A DNA stretch of 64,000 nucleotides from Ensifer adhaerens (GTDB lineage Bacteria > Pseudomonadota > Alphaproteobacteria > Rhizobiales > Rhizobiaceae), in assembly GCF_028993555.1 (NCBI RefSeq), contig NZ_CP118610.1:3151001-3215000 (forward strand). Reading direction: 5' to 3'. Made by a program: the position numbers and the translations under genes. Positions within the stretch are counted from its first letter, which is position 1, and every line of letters starts with the position of its first letter. Positions 25,124 to 32,681 of the stretch are shown here, one piece after another. The notes below the pieces were generated by a model. That model did not search any database and was not told where the DNA came from. It saw only the letters and a list, made by a program, of their open reading frames with translations.

Positions 25124-26175
25124 CCACCATCGGCATTATCGGTGGCGGCCAGCTCGGCCGCATGCTGGCGATGGCAGCTGCCCGATTGAACTTCCGCACC
25201 GTCATCCTCGAGCCGCAGGTCGACTGTCCGGCGGCACAGGTCGCCAACGATCAGATCGTTGCTGCCTATGACGACGAAGCCGCGCTCAGCCAACTCGCGA
25301 CCGTCAGCGACATCATCACCTACGAATTCGAGAACGTGCCTGTCGCGGCCGCCGAGCGGCTCGCCGCGAAACGACCTGTCCTCCCGCCTGCAAAGGCGCT
25401 GGAAGTCGCGCAGGACCGCCTCGTCGAAAAACGCTTCATCAACGACTGCGGCATTGCGACGGCGCGCTTTCACGCCGTCGACAGCCAGACCGACCTGGAA
25501 ACAGCGCTTGCCGATTTCGGCGGCACCGGCGTGCTCAAGACCCGCCGCCTCGGTTACGACGGCAAGGGCCAGCGCGTCTTCCGCTCCGCCGGGGACAGTC
25601 CGGCCGGCGCCTTTGCAGCGCTCGGCGGCGTGCCCCTGATCCTTGAGAGCTTTGTGCCGTTCGAGCGCGAGATTTCGATCATCGCCGCCCGCGCCACCGA
25701 CGGCACGGTCGCCTGCTTCGACCCGGCCGAGAACGTCCATCGCAACGGCATCCTCCACACCTCGACGGTGCCGGCAGCCGTTGGCGGCGACACGGCGGAT
25801 GCCGCCCGCAAGGCGGCCAAGGCCATCCTCGATGCGCTCGGCTATGTCGGCGTCATCGGCGTCGAATTCTTCGTGCTTGCCGATGGCAGCCTGATTGCCA
25901 ACGAAATGGCGCCGCGCGTGCACAATTCCGGCCATTGGACGGAAGCCGCCTGCGTCGTCTCGCAGTTCGAGCAGCATATTCGCGCCGTCACGGGATTGCC
26001 GCTCGGCAATCCCCGTCGCCACTCCGACTGCGTCATGCAGAACCTGATCGGCGACGACCTCAACGATGTTCCGGCATGGCTTGCAACGGATGATGTCCTG
26101 GTGCACCTCTACGGCAAGACCGAGGCGCGACCCGGCCGCAAGATGGGCCATGTCACACAGCTCCTCCGCAGCTGA
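25120..26175 (+). CDS. purK: N5-carboxyaminoimidazole ribonucleotide synthetase
   Basis: A 351-residue ATP-grasp enzyme that makes N5-CAIR from AIR, ATP and bicarbonate. The N terminus is [18 protein letters not shown]; the ATP-grasp core includes [16 protein letters not shown] and the metal-binding [13 protein letters not shown] segment. It starts within the purE stop region (4-base overlap) and is translationally coupled. A weak terminator follows 93 bases after the stop. Confidence 0.97.
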   Translation: MTTIGIIGGGQLGRMLAMAAARLNFRTVILEPQVDCPAAQVANDQIVAAYDDEAALSQLATVSDIITYEFENVPVAAAERLAAKRPVLPPAKALEVAQDRLVEKRFINDCGIATARFHAVDSQTDLETALADFGGTGVLKTRRLGYDGKGQRVFRSAGDSPAGAFAALGGVPLILESFVPFEREISIIAARATDGTVACFDPAENVHRNGILHTSTVPAAVGGDTADAARKAAKAILDALGYVGVIGVEFFVLADGSLIANEMAPRVHNSGHWTEAACVVSQFEQHIRAVTGLPLGNPRRHSDCVMQNLIGDDLNDVPAWLATDDVLVHLYGKTEARPGRKMGHVTQLLRS

Positions 26176-26222
26176 AGGCCACAGAAATGCGGGGCAAGGC
26201 GGCAAAATGGGGCGTCTTGTGG

Positions 26223-26251
26223 TTGACACAACAGGGGTGACACGGTATTGC
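26223..26251 (+). promoter_or_regulatory. Possible sigma-70-type promoter upstream of rpmJ
   Basis: TTGACA (26223-26228), 17 bases, then TATTGC (26246-26251). The -35 is perfect and the -10 weak. A GC hairpin lies between it and rpmJ, which complicates the assignment. Confidence 0.35.
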
Positions 26252-26267
26252 CATCCCACCTTAAAGG

Positions 26268-26290
26268 AGCGCGCTCACCGGCGCGCTTTT
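26268..26290 (+). terminator. Weak terminator after purK
   Basis: Stem AGCGCGC / GCGCGCT (26268-26274 with 26281-26287), 6-base loop, then TTTT. It lies in the purK-rpmJ gap. Confidence 0.5.
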
Positions 26291-26345
26291 GATTGTTAGA
26301 GATACCGGGCGAATTTTCGTTCCCCGAAACCTGCGGATCAGGAAA

Positions 26346-26471
26346 ATGAAGATCAAGAATTCGCTCAAGTCGCTGAAGACCCGTCACCGCGAAAACCGTC
26401 TGGTTCGTCGCAAGGGCCGCATCTACATCATCAACAAGTCGAACCCGCGCTTCAAGGCTCGTCAGGGCTGA
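26346..26471 (+). CDS. rpmJ: 50S ribosomal protein L36, zinc-independent form
   Basis: A 41-residue bL36 of the long alphaproteobacterial type: [35 protein letters not shown]. It carries no cysteine, so the zinc ribbon of the classical C+ form is absent. The ATG at 26346 follows AGGAAA closely. It is a one-gene unit. Confidence 0.95.
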   Translation: MKIKNSLKSLKTRHRENRLVRRKGRIYIINKSNPRFKARQG

Positions 26472-26546
26472 TCCACGCCGGGTGGCGGGACATCCCTTCG
26501 GCGATGTCCCAAAATTGATTATGAAGTTGTTCCATGGCGAGCTAAC

Positions 26547-27161
26547 ATGCTCGCCATGCGAGTTTTTGTACCCCTGATTCTGGCGTGCTCCGCCCTGCTC
26601 GCCACCTCCATAGGAGCTGGCAGTTTCTCGTTCGCGGCGGAAGCATCGACCCAGACGGAATCCGCCAGCCTTACCACACCCAAGCAACGACTGGACGGCC
26701 TGTTCGCGGACCTCAAGAAGGAACGCGACGCCGACAAGGCGCGTGAACTCGCCAATCAGATCCGTATGGAATGGCAGGATTCCGGCAGCGCCACCGTCAA
26801 TCTCCTGATGCAGTGGGCCGACAAGGCCATCACCGACAACAAGCAGGCTGCCGCGCTCGACATCCTCGATCAGGTCATCACGCTTGCGCCCAACTATGTC
26901 GAAGGCTGGAACCGCCGCGCGACCTTGCATTACGCGATGGGCAATTACCGGAAATCGATGTCGGACATCAACCGTGTGCTGACGATCGAGCCTCGCCATT
27001 TCGGTGCGCTTGCCGGCATGGCAGCGATCCTCGGCGCCTCCGGCAAGGACGAGCTTGCCATGCGGGCCTGGGAGCAGTTCCTGGACATCTATCCCGCCGA
27101 TCGAAAGGCGCAGGAGCAGCTCGGAGAGTTGGCCGAGAAGCTCGCCGGCAGCAAGACCTGA
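26547..27161 (+). CDS. Exported TPR-repeat protein
   Basis: A 204-residue protein with an N-terminal signal sequence (FVPLILACSALLATSIGAG, about residues 7-25) and a Ser/Thr-rich segment, then TPR units (about 55-190): AAALDILDQVITLAPNYVEGWNRRATLHYAMGN is the clearest (given in parts: ALDILDQVITLAPN, WNRRATLHYAMGN). The cysteine at 14 sits inside the hydrophobic core and does not make a good lipobox. Predicted periplasmic scaffold or adaptor. A second ATG lies three codons in; I kept the first because GGCGAG lies at proper distance. Confidence 0.75.
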   Translation: MLAMRVFVPLILACSALLATSIGAGSFSFAAEASTQTESASLTTPKQRLDGLFADLKKERDADKARELANQIRMEWQDSGSATVNLLMQWADKAITDNKQAAALDILDQVITLAPNYVEGWNRRATLHYAMGNYRKSMSDINRVLTIEPRHFGALAGMAAILGASGKDELAMRAWEQFLDIYPADRKAQEQLGELAEKLAGSKT

Positions 27162-27230
27162 CCGCACCGGCGCAGTCTGTTGCAGAGCCCGTCAGCGCCC
27201 CTCCCTGTCGGTGCGACCACACTTCTCGAC

Positions 27231-27333
27231 CTACAGCGCCGCGCGTCTTATGAGACGCGCAAAGGTCGCTGTAGCACTTTGAATTGCTGCATGTTTCCTT
27301 CAATCGGTTACGATTGAAGGAAACATGCAGCAG
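27231..27333 (+). repeat. RIME-like intergenic mosaic element, best preserved copy
   Basis: Two nested hairpins. First: CTACAGCG (27231-27238) pairs with CGCTGTAG (27267-27274), enclosing GCGCGTCT (27241-27248) / AGACGCGC (27253-27260). Second: a perfect 20-bp stem, 27287-27306 with 27311-27330, around a GTTA loop. Sequence type and size match Rhizobium intergenic mosaic element RIME1 as I recall it. Confidence 0.8.
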
Positions 27334-27353
27334 CGACAACCACTCGTCGTTTC

Positions 27354-27782
27354 ATGGAACCGATCTGGCTGGAATGGCATCGCACCTGGGGTGGCCACCT
27401 TCCCGCGCCCCTCTCGCAATGGACCTGCGGCCGCACGAGCCTGTTTCTTGTGCGCGCCTTGAATGCCGAAGGCCTCGATGCCTGCGGGGTCTCGGGCACA
27501 CCGCGTGCGGGTCCCCTTGAGCCGGAGATCGGTCCATTCGGCTTCCTCCACAACGGCAGCTGGCAGGGCCACGCCTGGGTCGAATGCGGCGACTTCATCC
27601 TCGACATCACCGCCGACCAGTTCGGTGCGCCTCCGATCCTCGTTGTCGACCGCGCAGACACCCGTTACAACAAGGGTGAGCGGGATACCGCCCTGCCAGA
27701 GTTCGTGCTTGCCCGCCAGCGCGCCGTGGAGGCCATCTGGCCACGATGGCTGGCTATGAGTTCCCCAAACCTGCAACGTTGA
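27354..27782 (+). CDS. Small protein with a papain/transglutaminase-like Cys-His-Asp arrangement
   Basis: A 142-residue protein of no family I can name with confidence. Conserved-looking residues fall in the order of a papain-like or transglutaminase-like triad: Cys25 in TCGRTSLFLVRALN, His73 in QGHAWVECGD, Asp84 in FILDITADQFG. This C...H-AWVE...D-xT pattern resembles McjB-like and other small transglutaminase-fold peptidases. No signal peptide is seen. It starts 21 bases after a RIME element, with no strong Shine-Dalgarno. The alpha/beta hydrolase gene follows after 47 bases on the same strand, so the two may act together. Substrate and activity unknown. Confidence 0.65.
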   Translation: MEPIWLEWHRTWGGHLPAPLSQWTCGRTSLFLVRALNAEGLDACGVSGTPRAGPLEPEIGPFGFLHNGSWQGHAWVECGDFILDITADQFGAPPILVVDRADTRYNKGERDTALPEFVLARQRAVEAIWPRWLAMSSPNLQR

Positions 27783-27829
27783 CGCGGATACCACGTTGGG
27801 CCAAGGACGCCGGAAGACAGATTGAGACA

Positions 27830-28846
27830 ATGGTTCCAGCTACCGTCCTGTTGATCGGGCTTGCGCTCGCCGGCATCGCCTACAGCCTCTGGCACGCGCG
27901 GGCCTTCACCCGGCGGTTTCCCAATGCCGGCAAGCTCATCGACATCGGCGGCTATCGCATGAACAGCGTGCACCTGCCGGCGGGCGGGCAGGCGGATCTC
28001 TTGCCCGTCGTCTTCATCCATGGCGCCGGCGGCAATCTGCTCGACCAGTTGCACGCCTTCGCGCCAGCCCTTGACGGTCGCGCCGAGATGCTGTTCGTCG
28101 ATCGTCCGGGCCACGGCTACTCCGAGCGAGGCGGAGCGGAAAACGACCTCCCGGACGGCCAGGCGACGGCGATCGCAAAGCTGATGGCCAGGCGCGGCAT
28201 CCGTCGCGCCATCATCGTCGGCCATTCCTTCGGCGGCGCCATTGCCGCGAGCTTCGCCCTGCATCATCCGGAGAAGACTGCCGGCCTCGTCCTGCTGGCG
28301 CCTGCAACACACCCCTGGCCGGGCGGCGTCGACTGGTATTACCGCCTCACGGCCCTGCCCCTCCTCGGCTGGCTCTTTGCCCATACGCTGGTAACGCCCC
28401 TGGGGCAGCGTCGCATCGAAGGCGGCACGCACTCGATCTTTTCACCCAATCCGCGCCCCGACGATTACATCGACAAGACCGGCCCGCATCTGGTGCTTCG
28501 TCCCGCAACCTTCCGCAACAATGCGCGCGACATCGCCAATCTCCATGCCTATCTGACCGCGACTGCGCCGCGCTACCGAGAGATCACCGCACAGACCGTG
28601 ATCATCACCGGCGACAGCGACGGCATCGTGCTGGCCGACATCCATTCCCGCGGACTGGCACGCGATATCCCCGGCGCGGAACTGCTGTGGATCGGCAATC
28701 TCGGCCACAAGCCCGATTATGTGGTCACGGACGTTGTCGTCGCAGCACTCGAAAAGATGGCAGGCCAGCCGACCGATCTCGAGCAAATAAAAAGGCGGGC
28801 CGAAGCCCGCCTGATCGCGTCGTCCGAAGCCATCGGTCAAGTCTGA
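27830..28846 (+). CDS. Alpha/beta hydrolase with N-terminal membrane anchor
   Basis: A 338-residue protein. A hydrophobic N-terminal helix (PATVLLIGLALAGIAYSL) should anchor it to the inner membrane. The hydrolase fold then has the oxyanion HGAGG (64-68), the nucleophile elbow GHSFGG (131-136, Ser133), an acid in GDSDGIV and a histidine in NLGHKPD near the C terminus, a complete triad. Substrate unknown (ester, lipid or epoxide are typical). I start at the ATG at 27830; 28 extra codons upstream overlap the preceding gene and lack similarity. Its final codons carry the terminator for the convergent pyk gene (28785-28812). Confidence 0.82.
   Translation: MVPATVLLIGLALAGIAYSLWHARAFTRRFPNAGKLIDIGGYRMNSVHLPAGGQADLLPVVFIHGAGGNLLDQLHAFAPALDGRAEMLFVDRPGHGYSERGGAENDLPDGQATAIAKLMARRGIRRAIIVGHSFGGAIAASFALHHPEKTAGLVLLAPATHPWPGGVDWYYRLTALPLLGWLFAHTLVTPLGQRRIEGGTHSIFSPNPRPDDYIDKTGPHLVLRPATFRNNARDIANLHAYLTATAPRYREITAQTVIITGDSDGIVLADIHSRGLARDIPGAELLWIGNLGHKPDYVVTDVVVAALEKMAGQPTDLEQIKRRAEARLIASSEAIGQV
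28785..28812 (-). terminator. Terminator of pyk embedded in the hydrolase coding sequence
   Basis: Minus strand: stem AGGCGGGC / GCCCGCCT (28805-28812 with 28793-28800), TTCG loop, then TTTTTATTT. It lies 62-90 bases past the pyk stop, inside the last 20 codons of the convergent hydrolase gene. Confidence 0.82.
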
Positions 28847-28873
28847 CCCGCTTCGCACGTTCCCAAGGCTGCG

Positions 28874-30313
28874 TCAGACGCCGCTCTTGCCGTCGGAGCC
28901 GATATAGGCGATGCGCAACATGTTGGTGGCGCCTGGCGTGCCCAAGGGCACGCCGGCGGAGATGATAACGCGCTCGCCGGGCTTGCCGAAGCCTTCGGCC
29001 GCAACGATGCGGCAGGCGCGGTTGACCATATCGTCGAGGTCCGTCGCGTCCTCGGTGACGACGCAATGCAGGCCCCATACGACCGAGAGGCGGCGCGCCG
29101 TCTGGACGATCGGCGAGAGGGCAATGATCGGAACCTGCGGCCGTTCGCGGGCGGCGCGAAGACCGGTGGTGCCGGACGAGGTGTAGCAGACGATCGCGGA
29201 GAGACGGAGCGTTTCGGCGATCTGGTGGGCAGCAAGCGAAATCGCGTCGGCACCGGTTGCCTCCGGCGGCGTGCGCTGCGCGTAGATGATGCTGGAATAG
29301 TGCGGGTCGCGCTCGACGTTGCTGGCGATCGACGCCATGGTCGACACGGCCTCCACCGGATACTCGCCCGAAGCCGATTCTGCCGACAGCATGACGGCGT
29401 CGGCGCCTTCGAAGACGGCCGTTGCGACGTCGGAAACTTCGGCACGCGTCGGGACCGGCGCCGAGATCATCGATTCCAGCATCTGGGTAGCCACGACCAC
29501 CGGCTTGCCGGCGCGGCGACATGCGCGCGTCAGCTGCTTCTGCAGACCAGGCACCGATTCCAGCGGCATTTCAACGCCGAGGTCGCCACGCGCGACCATG
29601 AGGGCGTCCGACAGCTCGATGATCTCGTCGATGCGGTCGAGTGCCTGCGGCTTTTCGATCTTCGACATCAGGCCAACGCGGCCGCGGGCGATCTTGCGAA
29701 CCTCGGCCAGGTCCTCCGGTCGCTGCACGAAGGAGAGCGCCACCCAATCGAACTCGCCGGTCGCCAGAACCGCGTCGAGGTCGGAGCGGTCCTTGTCGGT
29801 CAGGACGCCGACTGCGAGCAGCGTGTCCGGCAGGCTGACGCCCTTGCGGTCGGAAATCTTGGTGCCGGCGACAACCGTCGTGACGATGCTCTTGCCGTCG
29901 GTCTTTTCAGCCTTCAGGTGCAGCTTGCCGTCATCGATCAGCAGGCGATGGCCAGGCTTGACCGCTTCGAGGATTTCCGGATGAGGCAGATAGACGCGGG
30001 TGTTGTCACCCGGCTCGTCCCTGTTGTCGAGCGTGAAGGTCTGGCCGACCTTGAGATCCACCTTGCCTTCCGCGAACTTGCCGACGCGCAGCTTCGGCCC
30101 TTGCAGGTCGCCGAGAATGCCGATCGGCCGACCGCAACGCGCTTCGACCGCACGGATACGCTGAACCAGCGTGCGCATTACGTCGTGGCTTGCATGGCTC
30201 ATGTTGATACGGAACAGATCAGCCCCGGCCTCGTGCAGCTTCTGGATCATCTGCTCATCGGAAGACGCCGGTCCGAGCGTGGCGAGGATTTTGACTTTTC
30301 TGTTCCGCTTCAT
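28874..30313 (-). CDS. pyk: Pyruvate kinase
   Basis: A 479-residue pyruvate kinase, transferring phosphate from PEP to ADP at the end of glycolysis. Motifs: MKRNRKVKILATLGPASSDE, the nucleotide/metal segment RINMSHASHD, the catalytic MSKIEKPQALDRIDEI (Lys and Glu), and MVARGDLGVEMP binding the metal. The allosteric C-terminal domain is full length. Start ATG at 30311-30313 overlaps the stop of the upstream DUF1036 gene as TGATG, so translation is coupled. Ends with a terminator inside the neighbouring gene. Confidence 0.96.
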   Translation of the reverse strand: MKRNRKVKILATLGPASSDEQMIQKLHEAGADLFRINMSHASHDVMRTLVQRIRAVEARCGRPIGILGDLQGPKLRVGKFAEGKVDLKVGQTFTLDNRDEPGDNTRVYLPHPEILEAVKPGHRLLIDDGKLHLKAEKTDGKSIVTTVVAGTKISDRKGVSLPDTLLAVGVLTDKDRSDLDAVLATGEFDWVALSFVQRPEDLAEVRKIARGRVGLMSKIEKPQALDRIDEIIELSDALMVARGDLGVEMPLESVPGLQKQLTRACRRAGKPVVVATQMLESMISAPVPTRAEVSDVATAVFEGADAVMLSAESASGEYPVEAVSTMASIASNVERDPHYSSIIYAQRTPPEATGADAISLAAHQIAETLRLSAIVCYTSSGTTGLRAARERPQVPIIALSPIVQTARRLSVVWGLHCVVTEDATDLDDMVNRACRIVAAEGFGKPGERVIISAGVPLGTPGATNMLRIAYIGSDGKSGV

Positions 30314-30789
30314 CAATTCTGGCTTTCTTGCGTGCCGGGCGTTTCGGAGAGCTGAACCATCCAGCTCCCTTGCCGCCCCGTGTCGTATTCTTTGAATCCC
30401 ATGCGCTGGAAGCCGCGGGCAAAGCAGTCCTGCACGCCCGTGATCTTGAACTCGTTCTCGGCGACGCACATGTTGACGTCACCGGTCCAGCGGCCGCCGC
30501 GGGCCGCATCTTCCGCGTAGAGATAATAGTATCGTGACTGAAGCTCGCCCTCGATCAGGGTCGCGCAGGTGGTGGCCGGAACCTGCCACCAACCCTCCGT
30601 TACCCAGCCTTCCTTGGCCCGGTAGCCGATTGCCACGCCGACGAGATTTTGTGTGCCGTTGCAGACGCGAAAATCGGCGCGCGCTTCATCGGCAAACAGA
30701 AATGAGCTTGAGGTTGCCAGGAAAAACAGGAGGATGCCTCCCAGTGTCGTCAGCCCCGGCTTCGCTTTGGAAAAAGGATTTCTGGACAC
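30313..30789 (-). CDS. DUF1036 family exported protein
   Basis: A 158-residue protein with a signal peptide (LGGILLFFLATSSSFLFADE) and a mature domain starting FRVCNGTQNLVGVAIGY. The pattern of the DUF1036 family follows: WVTEGWWQVPATTCATLIEG, YYYLYAEDA, and a cysteine-containing end DCFARGFQRMGF. Cys residues in the exported part suggest disulfides. The family is found in Alphaproteobacteria without known function. Its stop overlaps the pyk start by one base (TGATG); the pairing is probably just transcriptional. Confidence 0.88.
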   Translation of the reverse strand: MSRNPFSKAKPGLTTLGGILLFFLATSSSFLFADEARADFRVCNGTQNLVGVAIGYRAKEGWVTEGWWQVPATTCATLIEGELQSRYYYLYAEDAARGGRWTGDVNMCVAENEFKITGVQDCFARGFQRMGFKEYDTGRQGSWMVQLSETPGTQESQN

Positions 30790-30982
30790 GGTTTCCGATG
30801 GAACTCCGTTTTGATTTGCGTGGCACTTTCTTGCGACGGCCAGCCCCGAAAGTCAACGCAACTCTAATCGATTACAATCGGCAAATTGCTTTCAAATTGC
30901 GCTAAACAGTTGCGCGTTTCTTGCGATTGACGCGCGCGCGTGCGATCAGCGAGGACGAGGCTAGACAACAGACTGGACCGGC

Positions 30983-31807
30983 ATGCAACACTATTCTCCC
31001 TATGAGATTATCGAAGCCAAGCCTGCAACCGGGCTCGTACTGCTGGCCGACCACGCGATGAACCGATTGCCGACGGAGTACGGCAGCCTCGGTCTCCCCG
31101 CCTCGGCGTTCGAACGGCATATCGCCTATGACATCGGCGTCGAAGCGCTGGTGCGGCGGCTCTCGCGCATGCTCGATGCACCGGCCGTGCTCGGTTGCTT
31201 CTCCCGACTGCTGATCGATCCCAATCGCGGTGAAGACGACCCGACGCTGATCATGAAGATTTCCGACGGCGCGATCGTGCCCGGCAACCACCCGATCAGC
31301 GCAGAGGAATGGGAGAACCGCCTGAACCGGTTCCACCGCCCCTATCATCGCGCCGTTTCCGAGACGATCGGCCGAAGCGCCGAGGCGCATGGCGCAGCAC
31401 CGCTCGTCATTTCGATCCACTCCTACACACCGGCCTGGAAGGGTGTCGCCCGCCCCTGGCACGCTGCCGTCCTCTGGGACAATGATCCGCGCGCCGTTCT
31501 GCCCTTGATCGCGAAGCTCGAAGCATCGGGCGACATCGCCGTCGGCAACAACGAACCCTATGACGGCGCACTGCGCGGAGATACCATGTTCCGGCACTGC
31601 ATGGCGCCGGGTATAGCTCACGCGCTGATCGAGGTGCGCCAGGACCTGATCGCCGACGAGGCGGGTATTGCTGCCTGGGCCGAGCGGCTGGCGCCGATCC
31701 TTGCAAGTCTCAACGCCATGCCCGATCTACATCGCTACGAGCGCCACGCCTCCCGCACCGGCGCCTATGAGAGCCTTTCCGGATTTGCGCCCGGAAAGGC
31801 CGGGTAA
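30983..31807 (+). CDS. N-formylglutamate amidohydrolase family protein
   Basis: A 274-residue zinc-dependent amidohydrolase of the HutG-like N-formylglutamate deformylase family. Recognisable pieces are VLLADHAMNRLP, SRLLIDPNRGEDDPTLIM, ISIHSYTP and the C-terminal HALIEVRQDLI, which supply the metal and substrate sites. HutG removes the formyl group of N-formylglutamate in histidine degradation, but no hut genes are nearby, so the true substrate is open. It leads a same-strand cluster with DUF1244 (19-base gap) and gapR. Confidence 0.88.
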   Translation: MQHYSPYEIIEAKPATGLVLLADHAMNRLPTEYGSLGLPASAFERHIAYDIGVEALVRRLSRMLDAPAVLGCFSRLLIDPNRGEDDPTLIMKISDGAIVPGNHPISAEEWENRLNRFHRPYHRAVSETIGRSAEAHGAAPLVISIHSYTPAWKGVARPWHAAVLWDNDPRAVLPLIAKLEASGDIAVGNNEPYDGALRGDTMFRHCMAPGIAHALIEVRQDLIADEAGIAAWAERLAPILASLNAMPDLHRYERHASRTGAYESLSGFAPGKAG

Positions 31808-31826
31808 CTGAAGAGGATCAACGTCC

Positions 31827-32132
31827 ATGACTGAACTGACCCCGGATCAGCAGATCGCGTTCGAGGCAGCCGCCTTTCGCCGTCTCGTCGCCCATCTGCG
31901 CGAACGCTCCGATGTCCAGAACATCGATCTGATGAACCTCGCCGGCTTCTGCCGCAATTGTCTTTCCAACTGGTACCGCGAAGCCGCCGAGCAGGCGGGC
32001 GTTGCTCTCGCCAAGGAGGAATCGCGCGAGATCATCTACGGCATGCCTTATGAGGAATGGCGCGAGCGTCACCAGAGGGAAGCAACCGCCGAGCAGAAGG
32101 CAGCCCTCGAGATCAACAAGCCGAAGGAATAA
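31827..32132 (+). CDS. DUF1244 family protein
   Basis: A 101-residue protein with the DUF1244 signature: FRRLVAHLRERSDVQNIDLMNLAGFCRNCLSNWY (parts: FRRLVAHLRERSDVQN, MNLAGFCRNCLSNWY), then GMPYEEWRERHQ. The two cysteines in GFCRNC could bind metal. An AGAGGA site precedes the ATG. A widely conserved, uncharacterised proteobacterial family. Sits between the amidohydrolase and gapR. Confidence 0.9.
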   Translation: MTELTPDQQIAFEAAAFRRLVAHLRERSDVQNIDLMNLAGFCRNCLSNWYREAAEQAGVALAKEESREIIYGMPYEEWRERHQREATAEQKAALEINKPKE

Positions 32133-32257
32133 GGACGTTTCGCCGGCGCTTACCACGGAAATGACCGCGTTGTTGCGCATTGACCCTTGACCTTGGCGGC
32201 CGTTCGCGGCACGTCACGGCACCCAAGAAATTCAATTCCCCGTACAAGGAGAAGACC

Positions 32258-32521
32258 ATGTCGGATGCTCACGGCGTCGCACGCGATCAGCTTCGTGCTT
32301 TCATCGAGCGGATCGAACGCCTGGAAGAAGAAAAGAAGACCATCGCCGACGACATCAAGGACGTCTACGGCGAAGCCAAGTCCATGGGCTTCGACACCAA
32401 GATCCTGCGCAAGGTCATCTCGATCCGCAAACAGGACCACGACGAGCGTATGGAACAGGAAGCGATCCTCGACACCTACCTCCAGGCGCTCGGCATGGTG
32501 CCGGCAGCCGACGAAGAATAA
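32258..32521 (+). CDS. gapR: GapR family DNA-binding protein (DUF2312)
   Basis: An 87-residue helical protein of the DUF2312/UPF0335 family, to which Caulobacter GapR belongs. GapR binds AT-rich, overtwisted DNA ahead of replication and transcription forks and helps topoisomerases. The long helix [34 protein letters not shown] and the short basic [17 protein letters not shown] match (parts: [34 protein letters not shown]). Start at the ATG at 32258 with AAGGAG. Followed by a strong terminator. Function by family transfer. Confidence 0.92.
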   Translation: MSDAHGVARDQLRAFIERIERLEEEKKTIADDIKDVYGEAKSMGFDTKILRKVISIRKQDHDERMEQEAILDTYLQALGMVPAADEE

Positions 32522-32631
32522 GTACGTCCTGCAGGCTGCCGACCGGCGGCTTTCGTCCGGACAGCGATGGGGGAGCAGACTGCTCCCGGCGCGACCAGGG
32601 ACGACAACGCTCGAAAGCGCGACACAGAATC

Positions 32632-32659
32632 AAAAAGCCCGCCGATCGGCGGGCTTTTT
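32632..32659. terminator. Bidirectional terminator between gapR and the DUF882 gene
   Basis: A perfect palindrome: AAAAAGCCCGCCGA / TCGGCGGGCTTTTT. A and T tracts flank both sides, serving the two convergent genes. Confidence 0.9.
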
Positions 32660-32681
32660 CGTGTCTGCTGTTTGGCGAAAC

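Noticed and set aside
27354..27782. Lasso peptide maturation protein (McjB)
   Set aside because: There is no precursor peptide, cyclase or dedicated transporter next to it; only the fold-type similarity is kept.
30983..32132. Histidine utilisation (hut) operon
   Set aside because: Only a HutG-like amidohydrolase; no hutH, hutU or hutI nearby.
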